From the NCBI RefSeq assembly GCF_017744095.1, contig NZ_JAGHQX010000007.1, positions 1-64,000 of the forward strand: 64,000 bases of DNA, given 5' to 3'. Made by a program: the position numbers and the translations under genes. The stretch comes from Shimia sp. R10_1. Lineage in GTDB: Bacteria > Pseudomonadota > Alphaproteobacteria > Rhodobacterales > Rhodobacteraceae. Under the pieces are notes generated by a model. The model was not told the origin of the DNA. It made no database searches and worked only from the letters and a program-made list of their open reading frames with translations. Below are positions 61,691 to 64,000 of the stretch, in pieces. Numbering within the stretch: the first letter of the stretch is position 1; every line of letters starts with the position of its first letter.

Positions 61691-63685
61691 ATGGCCCATT
61701 TTTTGCAGGCGTTTCTCGCCTTGCGCACGCCTGCGGGTGCGATATTCGGCTTTGTTGCTCTTGTGTCTCTGGCACTGGCAACGGGAGCAGCGGCGCAGAC
61801 TGCCAATGCCTCCGAACAGGCAGACGCCGCATATGCACCCGCCTATGTTGGGTCAGAGACCTGTGTTTCTTGTCACGAAGGAGAGACTGATGCTTGGCGG
61901 GCCTCTCACCATGCCCAAGCCTGGCGCATGCCCAGCGACGCGGTGCTGATCGGAGCCTTTCAAGGGGAAGTCTTTGAACATGATGGGATGTGGGCGCAGT
62001 TTGACACCCTAGAGGGTGCGCGCACGGTTACAGTGCGCGAAAAAGACGGTGTGGAGACGGTTTACACACTGCACTCTGTGGGGGGGACGTTCCCCCTGCA
62101 GCATCTGATTTTGGAAACGGGGCTTGGCCGTCTGCAAAGTTTCGATGTGGTTTGGGATGTGCAGGAAAAGCGGTGGTTCCACCTCTATCCTGAGCAGGAT
62201 TTGCCGCCGCAAGATGCCTATCACTGGTCTGGGGCTTACAAGAACTGGAACGCGCGCTGTGCGGAGTGTCATGCCACGGGTTTTGAGAAAAACTATGATT
62301 TTCAGCGCAAGCGCTATGCCTCAACACAGGTGGAAATCGGTGTGGGCTGTGAAGCCTGTCACGGGCCGGGGCAGGCACATCTGGATTTGGTCGCAGGTCA
62401 GCCTGAGGTGCATTATCAAGTTGCTTTGACCGACTGGGGATTTTCAGCGGATATGTCTGAGCCGCAGGCGGCCATGGAGCAATGTGCAGGGTGCCATGCG
62501 CGCCGGGAAGCTTTTGGTGACGGCAATCCGTTGCCCGGAACGGCATTTGCCGATGCTTATAATTTGGCGATGCTGCGCCCCGGCCAGTATCATGCCGACG
62601 GGCAGATCCTGGATGAGGTTTATGTCTATGGCTCTTTCCTGCAATCCAAAATGCATCAGCAGGGCGTGACGTGCGCAAATTGCCATACCCCACATAGCGC
62701 AGAGTTGCTGGCGGAGGGGGATGCGATCTGTACGCAGTGCCATTCAGAAGCGGGGAACCCGGATTTTCCAACCTTGAACCTGACGGACTACCAATCGCCT
62801 GCGCACACCCATCACGCGGAGGGCAGCGAAGGGGCGCAATGTGTAAACTGCCACATGACGGATCAGGTCTACATGGGCAATGATTGGCGTCGAGATCACA
62901 ATTTCCGTGTCCCAAGGCCGGATGTGTCCGCGCGGCTGGATACGCCGGATGCCTGCACGCGCTGTCATAGCGATCAATCTGCGGAGTGGGCCGCCGATCA
63001 GGTGGCAGGCTGGTTCCCAAATGGGCGCTGGACCGAGCCCCACTATGGCGATGTCTTGGCGCGTGGCCGGGCCAACCCGCAGGCCGCAGCTGCGGATTTG
63101 CTGGCGTTGGCGCAGGATGACAGTCAGGCTGATCTGGTGCGGGCCAGTGCACTGTGGCTGCTGGGGCCAGGTGCGACCAGCTTGAACCTGCAGGAAATCG
63201 GTGCCTTTTTGGAAGACGAAGACCCACAGGTGCGTGTTGGCGCGCTTCAAGCGCTCAGATCGCGCGCGGCGGTGGCGGCGGCGCCTTACTTGATAAAGGG
63301 ATTGCAAGATGATGTGCGGGCGGTGCGGATCGCGGCGGCACGTGCCATCATGAGCCAGCCCGCACATCGCTTGCCAGAGAGTTTGCGTGGCTACATGCGC
63401 CAAGCGTTTCAGACTTTTGGCGGCATGGTGCGCAATCAAATGGATTTTGCAGAGGCGCATTTGCAGATGGCAGGCTATGCGATGGTTGCTGGCGACACGC
63501 GATCCGCGGCGGGTGCATTGACGGAAGCGGTGCGCATTAATCCGCAAAACGTGCAAGCCTGGGCGACTTTGGTGCGGCTGACCGCAGAGCTGCGCGGGCG
63601 CGCTGCGGCCAAAGACACGCTTGAGCGGGCTTTGGCGCTCAATCCCGGTGACCTGACCTTGCTGTCTTTGGAGCGCCAATTCTGA
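61691..63685 (+). CDS. Secreted eight-haem c-type cytochrome with HEAT/TPR-like C-terminal repeats
   Basis: 664 aa. The signal peptide ends about residue 36 (GAAA before QTANA). Eight CxxCH sites start at Cys58, 190, 220, 265, 328, 347, 384 and 422 (CVSCH, CAECH, CEACH, CAGCH, CANCH, CTQCH, CVNCH, CTRCH), like the c554/doubled-CxxCH group. Residues about 460-560 form HEAT-like helical repeats and about 590-660 TPR-like repeats ending at LLSLERQF. Haem is attached in the periplasm. GGGAG precedes ATG 61691. It is the last gene of the MoxR-VWA operon; its electron partners are not known. Confidence 0.9.
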   Translation: MAHFLQAFLALRTPAGAIFGFVALVSLALATGAAAQTANASEQADAAYAPAYVGSETCVSCHEGETDAWRASHHAQAWRMPSDAVLIGAFQGEVFEHDGMWAQFDTLEGARTVTVREKDGVETVYTLHSVGGTFPLQHLILETGLGRLQSFDVVWDVQEKRWFHLYPEQDLPPQDAYHWSGAYKNWNARCAECHATGFEKNYDFQRKRYASTQVEIGVGCEACHGPGQAHLDLVAGQPEVHYQVALTDWGFSADMSEPQAAMEQCAGCHARREAFGDGNPLPGTAFADAYNLAMLRPGQYHADGQILDEVYVYGSFLQSKMHQQGVTCANCHTPHSAELLAEGDAICTQCHSEAGNPDFPTLNLTDYQSPAHTHHAEGSEGAQCVNCHMTDQVYMGNDWRRDHNFRVPRPDVSARLDTPDACTRCHSDQSAEWAADQVAGWFPNGRWTEPHYGDVLARGRANPQAAAADLLALAQDDSQADLVRASALWLLGPGATSLNLQEIGAFLEDEDPQVRVGALQALRSRAAVAAAPYLIKGLQDDVRAVRIAAARAIMSQPAHRLPESLRGYMRQAFQTFGGMVRNQMDFAEAHLQMAGYAMVAGDTRSAAGALTEAVRINPQNVQAWATLVRLTAELRGRAAAKDTLERALALNPGDLTLLSLERQF

Positions 63686-63812
63686 GTGCTTTTTTGCCTT
63701 TCACGGTGAAACAGCAAAAATCTCCGGGTTTTCAGATTGTTAATTCTGTGCTCCCATTGTTTCAGAAGCCCCGGATGATTATCAATATCGTCTAACGGAC
63801 GGGAGGGCATTT

Positions 63813-64000
63813 ATGCGCGACGGCACAGTGCTGGCGATCATCGCCATTTTACCATTTCTGGGCGCCTTGGTGCCCGGGGTGATGATCCGGGCGGGGCGCA
63901 ATGCGTGTGCCACTTTTGCCGCGGTACCAACCGCGCTTGCGCTCCTATTGTTGCTGACACAGGCGCCTGCTGTGATGCGTGGCGAGGTACTGACCACATC
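63813..64000 (+). CDS. Na+/H+ antiporter subunit A, N-terminal fragment (partial)
   Basis: The frame from ATG 63813 runs off the right edge after 62 codons. It begins MRDGTVLAIIAILPFLGALV and continues with hydrophobic helices, as in MrpA/MnhA/PhaA, the large NuoL-like subunit of multisubunit cation/proton antiporters. GGGAGGG lies before the start. Only the first two helices are visible, so a related NuoL-type gene cannot be excluded. Confidence 0.65.
   Translation, partial: MRDGTVLAIIAILPFLGALVPGVMIRAGRNACATFAAVPTALALLLLLTQAPAVMRGEVLTT

Overview
The window looks like a chromosomal segment of a marine alphaproteobacterium of the Roseobacter group (Rhodobacteraceae). This rests on the GC-rich coding style, the gene order glnD-murJ-trpS, the neighbourhoods rsmI-yraN-gshB-comM and coaBC-dut-moeB, several ABC/TRAP uptake systems, and an operon resembling the dihydroxypropanesulfonate (DHPS) genes known from Ruegeria. 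I saw no tRNA, rRNA, insertion sequence, prophage, integrase or CRISPR array. Coding density is high, and most operons use 1-8 nt start/stop overlaps.

Layout. 1-5.3 kb: the tail of one gene, then a ribose/xylose-type sugar ABC operon (ATPase, permease, binding protein) with a palindrome inside its promoter, followed by an IclR regulator. 5.4-15.0 kb: a minus-strand operon (GMC oxidoreductase, TRAP binding protein, fused TRAP permease, HpsN-like dehydrogenase, SDR, zinc alcohol dehydrogenase, universal stress protein) read divergently from a second IclR regulator; this is the putative DHPS catabolic island. 15.1-35 kb: housekeeping genes: trpS, a rhomboid-fold protein without catalytic residues, an HdeD-like protein, murJ, glnD, a LpoA-like lipoprotein, rsmI, yraN, gshB, comM, a glutathione transferase with an added Cys/His tail, a phosphoglycerate-mutase-family phosphatase with cobU, a ChaN-like protein, coaBC, dut, a membrane-anchored MoeB and an M3 peptidase. 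35-41 kb: a glycine-zipper lipoprotein, a DUF2975/XRE pair and a capsule export operon (kpsT, kpsE, kdsA, phosphohexomutase). 41.3-45.6 kb: an ArsR-controlled metal permease, a uracil-DNA-glycosylase-like protein, an SseB-like protein, a hydroxyacid dehydrogenase and a VOC protein. 45.7-51.3 kb: the rod-shape operon mreB-mreC-mreD-mrdA-rodA. 51.6-52.4 kb: rlmJ.

The most distinctive region is 52.6-63.7 kb. Nine tightly packed plus-strand genes encode a secreted Cys-type sulfatase, a secreted HAD phosphatase, a MoxR AAA+ ATPase, a DUF58 protein, a DUF4381 protein, two membrane VWA proteins (the second with TPR repeats and a broken MIDAS motif), a BatD-like protein and a secreted eight-haem c-type cytochrome with HEAT/TPR-like repeats. 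MoxR-VWA modules usually assist assembly of other proteins. Here the likely clients are the co-encoded sulfatase/phosphatase and cytochrome, a combination whose role I cannot assign from known families. The window ends in the first codons of a multisubunit Na+/H+ antiporter subunit A gene.
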